Assembly (NCBI RefSeq): GCF_008705135.1
Contig: NZ_CP023694.1
Coordinates: 62,001-126,000 of the forward strand
From: Streptomyces coeruleorubidus
Lineage (GTDB): Bacteria > Actinomycetota > Actinomycetes > Streptomycetales > Streptomycetaceae
Direction: 5' to 3'
DNA length: 64,000 bases
The translations under genes were made by a program, and so were the position numbers. This document shows, in pieces, positions 1 to 7,698 of this stretch (position 1 is the first letter of the stretch; every line of letters begins with the position of its first letter). The notes under the pieces were generated by a model. That model was not told the origin of the DNA, made no database searches, and saw nothing but the letters and a program-made list of their open reading frames with translations.

Positions 1-228
1 TTCGCCCGTCGTCTGTCGCGGCAGGACCGGGGCGGCGACCAACAAGGGCCGGGCCTGACCCGTGACGGTGTGCCAGTCGCGGCAGCGCCGGATGTCTCCC
101 CCGCAGGTCCACCAGAAGACAGTGACGAGCGGACGTCCCGGGTCGGCCGCGAAGCGCGGATAGGAGCGCTGGGAGCGTGAGACGTGCTTCTCCCGATGGG
201 AGCCATGCGGGGAACTGAGTCGGCCGAG
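1..228. other. Left edge, no gene assigned
   Basis: No gene can be supported here. On the minus strand the frame of the kinase gene that ends at 229 stays open past its TAG to the window edge and reads protein-like (Trp/Cys pairs such as FWWTCGGD), but no start codon with a ribosome site precedes it. It may be a decayed fragment or chance coding potential at high GC. Confidence 0.3.
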
Positions 229-879
229 CTAAGGGCTGGTCGGTGGGGCGATGACCAACTCGGTGTCCGGGTCGTGGTCGATCTTCGGAGGGCCGGCGAC
301 GATCGCAGTGGCTCGGGACCACGGCTGTTCTCGCAACGTGAACGGCAGTTCCTCCAGCAGCCAGTTCGCCACGTGCTCCAGCTGCTCCGGGGAGTCACCG
401 TCGCGGGCGACCAACAAGCGCTCTTGCTCATCGAGATCGCCCTGCATCCACACCGAGGCGTCCAACCACGGGGCAAGCTCTGCGCGAATGACGCCGGTGC
501 CCTCGACCCAGACGAAGTCGGCACCGGCGGGGATGGTGATCGATCCGGGCCGATCGTGGGTGATCCAGGCATCAGGGCGGAATTGCACCGCCTCACCTCG
601 ATGCAGGGGTTGCAGGATGTTCTCGACGAGCACGGCACCCCAGTCGAAGCAGGCGTGGTTCCAGGCGATGTCGTCGGTGTGCATGATGGCGGAGTTGGGC
701 ACCACCTTGCGTAGCCGCTCGGCCAGGGTCGTCTTGCCGGCGCCGCCCCTGCCGTCGATCGCGATCACCCTCGGACGTCCGGTGACGTCGGGTGATGCAT
801 CGCGCAGCTGCCGGACGGCGTCGAGCACGGTCACCACCCGCCAGCCAACGGCTTCGGTCTCGCCTGGATGCAGACGCAT
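229..879 (-). CDS. P-loop kinase, uridine kinase-like
   Basis: A soluble protein of about 216 residues, probably a small-molecule kinase of the uridine kinase/AAA-like NTPase group. A Walker A motif, GRGGAGKTT, lies near residue 43 after a hydrophobic strand (VIAID). An acidic HTDDIAW segment follows, as expected for the lid or substrate side of nucleoside-kinase folds, and VWVEGTG is a likely Walker B-like strand. The ATG at 879 is preferred because GGAGACAGG lies 8 to 16 bases upstream; an in-frame GTG at 909 is an alternative. It is monocistronic here. The substrate cannot be named from sequence. Actinobacterial homologues are usually annotated only as uridine kinase or ATP-binding protein. 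Confidence 0.75.
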   Translation of the reverse strand: MRLHPGETEAVGWRVVTVLDAVRQLRDASPDVTGRPRVIAIDGRGGAGKTTLAERLRKVVPNSAIMHTDDIAWNHACFDWGAVLVENILQPLHRGEAVQFRPDAWITHDRPGSITIPAGADFVWVEGTGVIRAELAPWLDASVWMQGDLDEQERLLVARDGDSPEQLEHVANWLLEELPFTLREQPWSRATAIVAGPPKIDHDPDTELVIAPPTSP

Positions 880-1098
880 CGACAAACCTGTCTCCGGAGG
901 TGAGGACACGCTTCCGGCCTGCCCGGACGGTCCACCGGTCGACTGACCTTATCGAGGTCATGGTCGAGCGGCCACGTCGGAGTCGGGCGGCGACACTCGA
1001 TCCGTTTCGCCAGCCCCGGTATCGGCCGCGGACTGGGGGAACCCCAAGCGATCAGGCAGGTCGAAAAGAGGTCACTGAGTGAACGTCACTTCTCACTG

Positions 1099-1277
1099 AC
1101 TTTGATCATGCAGGTGCGTCCCAGGTGGCTCCCGAACTCGTGTGCTCCGCTGTCGCCGTTCGCTCACCGTTTGGCGAGCAGCTGCTGGAAGGCGAGCGCG
1201 GTAGCGTGGCCGGCGGCCGCCACGTCGACGACGACCAGGCCAGGCCTGCTGACGTGCGTCTCGTTGATCGGGTCCAT
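1099..1277 (-). pseudogene. DUF6207 family protein, decayed
   Basis: The ATG at 1277 opens a clear DUF6207 N-terminus (MDPINETHVSRPGLVVVDV), which runs 37 residues to TGA at 1164. Family members usually continue with RWATATA and a Thr/Arg-rich tail to about 60-80 residues. Here the expected Trp codon is the TGA. One extra base follows, after which ATAEHT is readable in another frame, and a further shift gives REPPGTHLH. It is therefore a small actinobacterial gene of unknown function broken by a nonsense change and at least one indel. The family call is from memory of the conserved N-terminus. Confidence 0.65.
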
Positions 1278-1351
1278 GTACGGCACTACGGCCGGGCCCC
1301 CGGGGAGAGTTCCGCCGCTGCCGTGCCTTCACCCGCCTGAGTTTCGGGCCG

Positions 1352-1624
1352 TCAGGGGCTGTCGCCGCCCCAGTCCCAGAGGGACGGATCTCCGGGGCGT
1401 GGGTCGTACAGCGCCCGGCCCCCAGGCCCGAACTGGCCGAGCTCAGTCGGGAGGGAGACACCGTCGTCGATCTCCTCCGGCCTCCAGCCGGTGATATCGA
1501 GCAGCAATCCGTCCAGCGGCCCGCCCACCAGTTCGGCGTAGCGCCGTCCCGGCTTGGGGCCCGGGTGTTCGTGGTCGGCTCCGTAGATCCGGCCGCGCAG
1601 CAGCTGCTCATCGTCGCTGTCCAT
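1352..1624 (-). CDS. Conserved hypothetical protein, 90 aa
   Basis: A small acidic soluble protein starting at the ATG at 1624 (MDSDDEQLLRG). It contains GPKPGRRYAELVGGPLDGLLLDITGW, here split as GPKPGRRYAELVGGP and LDGLLLDITGW, and ends in DPSLWDWGGDSP. Small proteins of this kind are common in Streptomyces and carry no known function. The long frame extending upstream of 1624 overlaps the divergent membrane-protein gene and is rejected as a start. No signal peptide or membrane segment is seen. It is divergent from the gene at 1728, with about 100 bases between the starts. Confidence 0.65.
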   Translation of the reverse strand: MDSDDEQLLRGRIYGADHEHPGPKPGRRYAELVGGPLDGLLLDITGWRPEEIDDGVSLPTELGQFGPGGRALYDPRPGDPSLWDWGGDSP

Positions 1625-1727
1625 CCGTTCAGCCTTGCAGCCGCCACTGACAGCGCGGGCGCCCAGGCGACCCTGGTGCCCCGTACGCTCATCCGTCGGC
1701 AGGCCGATGCAGACGGAGAGGGAGCGA

Positions 1728-2420
1728 ATGGCAACGGACAGGGACATGCGCGGGCTCGCGGCAGGAGCCGACCGAGCGGCCCGGCCGGCCGAGAACGCCC
1801 CTCCCCGACGCCCACCCCATACGGGTCCGATTCGCTGGTTCCTGTTCAACAGCGCGTGCGTAGCGGCCTCGGTGGCCCTGATGTGGTTCGCTCCGGTGGT
1901 GCCCCTGCCGGGCTTCCTGCGCGGCCCGGCCTTCATCACCTCCGCGCTGGCGATACCCCTGGCGCTCGTCCTGGTACCGGCCCTCTTGCTCCGCCACCTC
2001 ACTCATAAGAAGCCGCCGAAAGTGGCCATCGGGGCGCTCACCGTTGCCCTCACCGCCACAGTCGTGCTGGCGGTCATCACCCGAGAGGCCGGCGAAGAGC
2101 GGGGCCTGGAGAAACGGGGCCGGTGGACCGAGGCCGTCGTGGTCGACGTCGACAACGGCAAGACCGACAAGTGCACGCTCCGCACCCGCGACGGCCGGGA
2201 GATCTCACCTCAGATGACGGACGGCTGCGACCCGGAAAGGGTGGAGCCAGGGGACAGACTTCGCGTGCTTTACGACCCCAAGGGAGCAGCTGGTCCGTTC
2301 GAGGACACGGAAGTGGATCTGGACCCCGGCGCATACAAAGGGATCATCGGCGGCCTGGCAGCGCTGATCGTCGTGACAGGCACGTGGGGCTGCGTACGGG
2401 TGAGCCGGGAGGAAAAGTAG
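1728..2420 (+). CDS. Membrane protein, DUF3592-like
   Basis: A 230-residue integral membrane protein. After a charged N-terminus there are three hydrophobic segments (around residues 36-57, 64-86 and 93-113). A soluble beta-rich domain of about 65 residues follows, with WTEAVVVDVDNGKTDKC and GDRLRVLYDP, and then a final membrane helix near residues 203-222. The soluble part resembles the DUF3592 arrangement, in which a small extracytoplasmic beta domain is bracketed by helices. The ATG at 1728 was chosen for the AGAGGGAG ribosome site 4-11 bases upstream. Function is unknown. Confidence 0.7.
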   Translation: MATDRDMRGLAAGADRAARPAENAPPRRPPHTGPIRWFLFNSACVAASVALMWFAPVVPLPGFLRGPAFITSALAIPLALVLVPALLLRHLTHKKPPKVAIGALTVALTATVVLAVITREAGEERGLEKRGRWTEAVVVDVDNGKTDKCTLRTRDGREISPQMTDGCDPERVEPGDRLRVLYDPKGAAGPFEDTEVDLDPGAYKGIIGGLAALIVVTGTWGCVRVSREEK

Positions 2421-2649
2421 ACGGGGGACACTCCCTGGACATGGCGGTGGGCGGCAAGGCGGATCGTGGGTGGCTGCAATCCGGGGTGCGTATCGGCTGG
2501 TGTGTTGGCCGGCTCGTCCGCCTCAACGGGGTGCGTTCGAGCTGGAAGACAGCCCCGCCCGGCTGAGGAAGTCGCTTGGGTCAGCGCACTCGAACGGCGA
2601 CCGACCAGCGTGGAAGGCGTGGTGCGTGACACGGACGCTGCCGGAGCCG

Positions 2650-3115
2650 ATGCTCAGCTCCCCCGTGCCCGATCCCGGTCTGCGGCCCGGCTGGGCCGCA
2701 GAACCTAAGTGGGACGGGTTCCGGGCTCTGGTCTCCGTCGACGCGGGGTAGGTGGTGCTGCGGTCAAGGCGCGGCACCGAGCTGGGACGGGCGTTTCAGG
2801 AGGTGGTGGCCGACGCAGCCCAGCTGCCGGACGCGACCGCACTGGATGGCGAGCTGGTCATGTGGGAGGAGGGGCGGCTCGCTTTCGAGCGGTTGCAGGA
2901 CCGGCTTGCCCGGCGTGGTGCCGGGGCGGCACGGGCGGCTACCGAGTGGCCGGTCCACTTCGTGGTCTTCGACCTGCTCCGGTTGTCCGGGACGGACACG
3001 ACCCTCTGGCCCTAGCGGCGACGCCGGGCCCGTCGGGAGTCGCTGTTCGCCGCGCGAAGGTTGTCGGCCCCGTGGCGCTGTGCCCGTCGGCCACGGGCCC
3101 GGACACGGTGAGCCG
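2650..3115 (+). pseudogene. ATP-dependent DNA ligase fragment, broken
   Basis: The frame from the ATG at 2650 shows the adenylation core of an ATP-dependent (LigD/LigC-type) DNA ligase: motif I AEPKWDGFRAL with the AMP-accepting Lys, then DALDGE-like ATALDGELVMW and VVFDLLRLSG. It is broken by TAG at 2749 (DAG-stop-VVLRSRRG), TAG at 3013 (TLWP-stop-RRRRARRESLF), and loss of one base near 3073 (SAPW, then ALCPSATGPDTV in the next frame). The OB-fold C-terminal half is missing. Two more scraps of the same gene type occur at 8560 and 57771, both next to ADP-ribosylglycohydrolase sequences. Confidence 0.8.
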
Positions 3116-3204
3116 CCCTGAGGCGAACGACCTGCTGGTTGTGGCGGCCAAGGAGACCGCACCGCGGGCCCGGTGGCCCGCCGCGAGCGGGGGCCGCGCC
3201 GGAG

Positions 3205-3657
3205 TCACGCCGGACCGATGACCTTCTTGCGCATGTGCCCATAAACCACCGACGTCCGTACGTCGGCGAGTTCCGGGCGCTTCGCCAGCTTCTCCAGGAC
3301 CACTGCGTGCAGATGGTCGGTGTCCCGGACGGCGACGTGCACGAGGAAGTCGTCGTTCCCGGTGAGGACGAAGATCGAGATGACCTCGGGCATCCCCTCC
3401 AAGAAGGTCTGGAAGGCCTCGATCACAGCACGTGTCGGCGGGCGGACCCGTACGGCGATCACCGCCTGCAACCCGCGGCCGATCGCCGCGAGGTCTGCCT
3501 CCGCGTGAAATCCCGTCAGGACGCCGCTCCTGCGCAGCGACCGGATTCGCTCCAGACACGTGGACGGGGCGATACCGAGTTCCTGGGCCATGTCCCGGTT
3601 GGTGCGCCGACCGTCCTCCTGGAGCATCCGCACCAACGCCGAATCTAGTTCGTCCAC
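3205..3657 (-). CDS. Lrp/AsnC family transcriptional regulator
   Basis: A 150-residue regulator, the usual length for the family. The N-terminal winged helix-turn-helix reads VDELDSALVRMLQEDGRRTNRD then IAPSTCLERIRSLRRSGVL. The C-terminal RAM (ligand-binding) domain includes VRVRPPTRAVIEAFQ and FVLTGNDDFLVHVAV. GTG at 3657 is the best start: GGTGAGG lies upstream and the family normally begins at the aspartate-leucine motif; an ATG at 3705 has no properly spaced site. It is divergent from the EamA exporter at 3805. It probably regulates that exporter in response to an amino acid or similar ligand, the common arrangement for this pair. Confidence 0.85.
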   Translation of the reverse strand: MDELDSALVRMLQEDGRRTNRDMAQELGIAPSTCLERIRSLRRSGVLTGFHAEADLAAIGRGLQAVIAVRVRPPTRAVIEAFQTFLEGMPEVISIFVLTGNDDFLVHVAVRDTDHLHAVVLEKLAKRPELADVRTSVVYGHMRKKVIGPA

Positions 3658-3679
3658 GCTTGCCTCACCCCGCCGGATT

Positions 3680-3694
3680 CCGAAGGTAATTCGG
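3680..3694. promoter_or_regulatory. Inverted repeat, candidate AsnC operator
   Basis: CCGAA-GGTAA-TTCGG, a perfect 5-bp inverted repeat with a 5-base spacer, 23 bases upstream of the GTG of the AsnC regulator and about 110 bases from the divergent exporter start. Position and symmetry fit an autoregulatory site; this is inference. Confidence 0.45.
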
Positions 3695-3804
3695 ACTCTC
3701 CGCATCACCTTCGATGATCTTGTTAACCTCCAGCCTAGTTGACCGATGTTTGTTCGGGCACAGCGCGGTGGGCGGCAGTAGGTAGCAGAGAGGGGCGACT
3801 TGCT

Positions 3805-4833
3805 ATGGGCAAACGAGGACCCACGGTGTGGGCGGTGTGTGCGGTCATGGCGGCCGCGCTGTTCTGGAGCAGTTCGTACGCGGTGACCAAGCAAGTGCTG
3901 GAGGATGTCGGCCCGCTCAGTATCGGCGCCATCAGGTTCACCCTCGCGGCGTTACTCCTGGGCGTGATGGTACGGCTGAGCAGGCACCGCCCGGCCCGCC
4001 CGGACCCCCGGCAGCGGCGACAGCTCTACCTGAGCGGGTTCCTCGGCATCACCGTGTACTTCATCCTGGAGAACGTCGGCGTCGACCTGTCCACGGCATC
4101 CGACGCGTCGCTGATCGTGGCCACGTACCCGCTGATGACGATGCTGGTGGAGCTGGTCGTCTTCCGCACCCGGATGCCGCTGCCGCGTGTGACGGGCGTG
4201 CTGCTGGCCACCGTCGGCGCCTTCCTCGTCGTACGCAACGGGGCCGAGGTCGGCGGCAGTTCGCGCTGGCTGGGCGACATCCTGCTGCTGCTCGGCGGGC
4301 TGGCCTGGGCCGGCTACAACGTGCTCGGCAAGCGCGCGAGCGCCGGCCAGGACGCCGCGAGCGTCACCTACTACCAGACCCTGGCGGGCGCGGCCGGCTT
4401 CCTGCTCGCGTCCCTGCTGGAGGCCGACGACTGGCGGATGCCGGGCGCGACCGCCTCATCACTGCTGGTCTACCTGGCCGTGGCGTGCTCGGTCGGCGGC
4501 TTCCTGCTCTACAACTACGGCCTGCGCAGGATGGCGTCGAGCGTCGCGGTCAACATCCTCAACCTGGTACCGGTCTTCGGCGTCATCGGCGCCGTCGTGA
4601 TCAACGGGGAGTCGATCCGGCTCGCCCAGGTGACGGGCGGCGTGATCATCATCGTCGGGGTGGCGCTGGGCATGATCGAGCGGGGACAGGAGGCCACGGC
4701 GAATCCGGGCACAACGGGAAGCGAGCCTTCCGGGACTGCGACCGCTCGGACTACGACAGAGGCGGGGCCCGTGCCGGACGAGCCCGAAGCGGCTGTACCG
4801 ACCGCGCGTGGAGTGATCGACGGGGCTCGATAG
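3805..4833 (+). CDS. EamA-family (DMT) exporter
   Basis: A 342-residue membrane transporter of the drug/metabolite superfamily with two EamA repeats and about ten hydrophobic helices, starting near WAVCAVMAAALFWSSSYAV. A second EamA half starts near LGDILLLLGGLAWAGYNVLGK. The charged, Thr/Ala-rich C-terminal tail after about residue 295 is probably cytoplasmic. The ATG at 3805 is chosen for AGAGGGGCGA about 10 bases upstream. In-frame TTA at 3952 (residue 50) suggests bldA dependence. Members export amino acids or metabolites by antiport or facilitation; pairing with a divergent AsnC regulator favours an amino-acid-like substrate, which is inference. Confidence 0.85.
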   Translation: MGKRGPTVWAVCAVMAAALFWSSSYAVTKQVLEDVGPLSIGAIRFTLAALLLGVMVRLSRHRPARPDPRQRRQLYLSGFLGITVYFILENVGVDLSTASDASLIVATYPLMTMLVELVVFRTRMPLPRVTGVLLATVGAFLVVRNGAEVGGSSRWLGDILLLLGGLAWAGYNVLGKRASAGQDAASVTYYQTLAGAAGFLLASLLEADDWRMPGATASSLLVYLAVACSVGGFLLYNYGLRRMASSVAVNILNLVPVFGVIGAVVINGESIRLAQVTGGVIIIVGVALGMIERGQEATANPGTTGSEPSGTATARTTTEAGPVPDEPEAAVPTARGVIDGAR

Positions 4834-4933
4834 CCGCTAGAAGCGGCCGCAACGTTGGCTTCGACCGCGTCTGTTGGCCCCACCCTCCAAGCCTGCTGAG
4901 GTTCCGTGTGGTGTCAGGCCGAGCGATCCGTTG

Positions 4934-5689
4934 TCATTGAGCGACGGTGAATGCCCCTTCGATGAGGACGGGAACCGCGGTGCAGGCGTCCAGTTCGGTG
5001 GCGACAGCGACGTCCTCGGCAAATCCCCCGCCGATGAGCTCCCGCCCGGATGAACTGGCGGCCACTGCGGCACTGACGTCGGGCGTCGCTTGGAAGCTGG
5101 CCGCTGCCACCGCGGCTTCCGGCGAGAGCATGCCGCAGAGCCGTTCGTCCAGTGCCGCGATGATGGCTCCCGCGCCGAGCAGGTCTTCCATGGCTGGCCG
5201 CAGACTCCCGTCGGGCCAGCGCTCGCCCGAGGCAATCACCGCGACGGGCCGGTCGGCGGTCCCGTAGCCCTGGCGGACGAGCCAGTGCCCCACGGCCGTC
5301 GCGTTGCGGAGAGCCCCGGCGACCACAGGTGACTCGCCGGCAGAGGCGGCGATGGCGGAGCCGTTGGGTGAGGGAAGGACGAGGCTGGGGGTGAAGGGGG
5401 CGCGTCGCAGTGCCGCAGGAGACAGCGACCAGGGTGATGACGCGGTGGCCATCCGGCGTCCGACTGCCAGGGCTGCGCCCTTTTGATCGGCGAAGGCGGA
5501 AGCAGTCGCATCACGCCAGCGATAGGGGAAGACTCGTGTCCCGGACTCCACCGCGACCGTCACCGAGGTAGTAAACGACAACACATCGACGACCACGATG
5601 CAGGCGGCATCCGCTGCCAGCCGATCCGCGCCCGTGGGGCCCCACTCGAATCGAATCCCGTGGCCTGTCTGCAGATACCAGTCGTCCAT
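4934..5689 (-). CDS. 2-phosphosulfolactate phosphatase (ComB)-like protein
   Basis: A 251-residue protein matching the ComB family: an N-terminal VVVDVLSFTTSVTVAVESG strand-helix, the LPSPNGSAIA segment characteristic of the substrate pocket, and VIASGERWPDGSLRPAMEDLLGAGAI with the conserved acidic residues. In archaea ComB dephosphorylates 2-phosphosulfolactate in coenzyme M synthesis. Actinobacterial homologues have no established substrate, so only the family call is firm. The ATG at 5689 (MDDWYLQTGHGIRFEWG) is preferred over an upstream TTG; neither has a strong ribosome site. It stands alone, between a plus-strand exporter and a plus-strand hydrolase. Confidence 0.75.
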   Translation of the reverse strand: MDDWYLQTGHGIRFEWGPTGADRLAADAACIVVVDVLSFTTSVTVAVESGTRVFPYRWRDATASAFADQKGAALAVGRRMATASSPWSLSPAALRRAPFTPSLVLPSPNGSAIAASAGESPVVAGALRNATAVGHWLVRQGYGTADRPVAVIASGERWPDGSLRPAMEDLLGAGAIIAALDERLCGMLSPEAAVAAASFQATPDVSAAVAASSSGRELIGGGFAEDVAVATELDACTAVPVLIEGAFTVAQ

Positions 5690-5997
5690 GACCAATGATC
5701 ATGCCAGCGCAAGGCCCGGGTGTGGTCAGGAGTTTGCGGTGGCTTGCTGGCCGGCGTTGGTGTGGGCGAGGCGGTAGGAGTCGCTGCCGGTCAGCCGGAA
5801 GACACGGTTGGCGAATCAGGCAGTTGTGTCCACGGCACCCGCGGGGCAAGAGGAAGACTGTGTCGGTCCAGCACTCATCGGCGAAGGGGCAGCTTGCGCA
5901 GCCTGTTGGCCCGGTGGCCCTCGTGCGCGAGTGAGGGCGTGTTCTGGGCCGACAGGTGCCGTGGACGGTGTACCGACGAGGGCGGGAGGTTCGGGCC
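5690..5997. other. Intergenic region with a possible remnant
   Basis: About 300 bases without a supportable gene. Minus-strand bases near 5718-5805 read FANRVFRLTGSDSYRLAH, then a stop at 5720, bounded upstream by another stop. This looks like the tail of a lost gene, but I cannot name it. The promoter of the downstream hydrolase should also lie here; no clear hexamers were seen. Confidence 0.3.
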
Positions 5998-6867
5998 TTG
6001 TTCGAGGGCTTTGAGACCAAGCGGGTTCAGGTCGATGAAGCATCGGTTTTCGTTCGCTACGGCGGGGAAGGGCCGCCGGTCGTGCTGCTGCACGGCCACC
6101 CCCGGACATCTGCGACCTGGCATCGCGTCGCCCCGCTCCTTATCCGGCGCGGTTTCTCCGTGGTCTGTCCCGATCTGCGGGGGTACGGCCGTTCCAGAGG
6201 CCCGGCGCCTACCGCGGACCACTCGGGATACTCCAAGCGGGCCGTCGCCGGTGACGTGGTCACGGTGATGCGCTCCCTTGGCCATGCCCGGTTCGCACTC
6301 GCCGGACATGACCGTGGAGGCTATGTCGCGCTGCGTCTCGCGCTCGATCATCCCGACGCGGTCTCGCGGGTGGCGCTGATCGACTGTCTGCCCCTCACCG
6401 AGCACCTGTCCCGCATCACGACCGAGTTCGCCACGCAGTGGTGGCACTGGTTCTTCTTCGCCCAGCCGGACATCCCCGAGCGGGTCATCAACGCCGATCC
6501 GGACAGCTGGTACCGCGGCGATCCCCAGAACATGGGGCAGGAGAATTACGAGGAGTGGCGTTCGGCCACGAGAAACCCCGACGTGGTGCGGGCGATGCTG
6601 GAGGACTACCGGGCCGGCCTCACCATCGACCGGCGGCACGAGGAGGACGACCGCGCCGCCGGGACACGGATCCAGTGCCCGGCACTGATCCTCTGGTCGC
6701 TCCGGGACGACATCGAGGAGCTGTACGGCGACCCGTTGAAGATCTGGCGGCAGTGGGCACCGGACGTACGCGGCCACGGCATCGACTCCGGACACCACGT
6801 CGCCGAAGAGGCCCCAGAAGCGCTCGCGTCTTCCCTCGCGGGATTCTTCGCCGGGCGGCATGAGTAA
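5998..6867 (+). CDS. Alpha/beta hydrolase, haloacetate dehalogenase-like
   Basis: A 289-residue alpha/beta hydrolase closely resembling fluoroacetate/haloacetate dehalogenases. With a TTG start at 5998 (GGGAGG 8 bases upstream; family N-termini read FEGFE), the nucleophile Asp is D105 in GHDRGG with Arg106 beside it. The catalytic His is H267 (SGHHVAEEAP). The halide-pocket His-Trp pair of FAcD is matched by H150-W151 (WWHWFF), and the third pocket residue by Y204 (EDYRAG). The oxyanion segment LLHGHPRTSATW is also typical. It probably hydrolyses a haloacetate or a related small acid or epoxide; the exact substrate is unproven. A GTG at 5956 is an alternative start. Monocistronic. Confidence 0.8.
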   Translation: MFEGFETKRVQVDEASVFVRYGGEGPPVVLLHGHPRTSATWHRVAPLLIRRGFSVVCPDLRGYGRSRGPAPTADHSGYSKRAVAGDVVTVMRSLGHARFALAGHDRGGYVALRLALDHPDAVSRVALIDCLPLTEHLSRITTEFATQWWHWFFFAQPDIPERVINADPDSWYRGDPQNMGQENYEEWRSATRNPDVVRAMLEDYRAGLTIDRRHEEDDRAAGTRIQCPALILWSLRDDIEELYGDPLKIWRQWAPDVRGHGIDSGHHVAEEAPEALASSLAGFFAGRHE

Positions 6868-6924
6868 GTCACTTCTGGGCTGCCTCCCGCGGAAGAACGT
6901 AGGCGAGTGCTCAGTGCACGAGCT

Positions 6925-7064
6925 TTACCCAGCCGGCCGCAGGGCCGCCAGATGGGAAGTGCGGGTGCAGGCCCTGGAGTGCCGGTCCCCCAGGCGTTGA
7001 GGCGGTGGAAGTTCATAGCGGTGGCGGTGAGCTGATGCTGTAGCCGCGCCTTGGCCAGGCCGCG
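6925..7064 (-). mobile_element. IS1182-type transposase, C-terminal remnant
   Basis: On the minus strand RGLAKARLQHQLTATAMNFHRLNAW is readable here (from RGLAKARLQHQL to NFHRLNAW). A one-base shift follows, then CTRTSHLAALRPAG and TAA at 6925. This is the conserved tail of IS1182-family transposases, which end in (A)KTRLQH...TATAxNLxRLxAW...RTSHLAAL. The rest of the element, including the DDE core and terminal repeats, is not seen, so it is an old deletion remnant. Confidence 0.65.
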
Positions 7065-7174
7065 ATTGGAAGGGCTTCAGCAGGCTTTCGTCCCCGCCGG
7101 CGCCCGGCCCGACCTGCCGCGCGCGAACCGCCCGCCGCGGCACCTGATGCTCCTGTTCCAGTCGAACGTGCGGG

Positions 7175-7517
7175 GGAAGGCGCGCGGCTGACGAGTGCGA
7201 CCCTACGGCCCTGGGTCGACAAGAAGTAGCTCCGGCCGGTCGGCACGCGGTAGTGGTGGAAGGCATCGCACGCGGTCCGCATCTCGGGTGCCTATCCCAC
7301 TCTGCGCCGTCTCGCCGTGCGGCGTGTGCCAGTGGTGCACCAGCCCGTCGGCCACGTCGGCGACGTCGTCCGGATCGGCGAAGACGCGGTGGAGCGGAGC
7401 GATGGGGGCTTCGAGGAGCACGTCGGTGATGCTGGAGCTGAGCTTGGCGTAGGCCCAGCCGGTCTCCTCATCCCCGGCCGAAGGCCCGGCGGTCAGCCCC
7501 GCGGGTGCCATGCGCAT
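7175..7517 (-). pseudogene. Conserved hypothetical protein, frameshifted
   Basis: From the ATG at 7517 the frame reads MRMAPAGLTAGPSAGDE, then GWAYAKLSSSITDVLLEAPIA, here GWAYAKLSSSITDVLL, then HRVFADPDDVADVADGLV and HHWHTP, to about 7262. Beyond that point the protein-like continuation (DAFHHYRVPTGRSYFLSTQG, then RRVALVS) lies in the next frame, indicating a one-base indel near 7260. The composition is clearly coding on both sides of the shift. I do not recognise the family; it may have been a small soluble protein of about 120 residues. It abuts the transposase remnant at 7064. Confidence 0.5.
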
Positions 7518-7663
7518 GGAGATCCGCCGGCCGCCAATGCCGCACCTCTTGGAGCGGCACCCGGCCACCTCGATGATCCACCGCTCCCCGCTTGCACTTC
7601 CCCCCGCAACTCTTGCTCTCACTACCGAAGACCACTTGCCAACCTCCCGCCCTCACATTTAGT

Positions 7664-7677
7664 ATTACGATCATAAT
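7664..7677. promoter_or_regulatory. AT-rich palindrome upstream of SDR
   Basis: ATTACGATCATAAT is a near-perfect palindrome (ATTA-GATC-TAAT; 12 of 14 positions symmetric) in an unusually AT-rich stretch, 22 bases before the SDR start at 7699. It is a likely operator overlapping the promoter. No regulator gene lies next to it. Confidence 0.5.
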
Positions 7678-7698
7678 CTAATGGCTCTGGAGGTCACA

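Noticed and set aside
5875..6861. A 328-codon minus-strand open frame opposite the hydrolase gene
   Set aside because: No recognisable fold; it exists because of codon bias in the plus-strand hydrolase.
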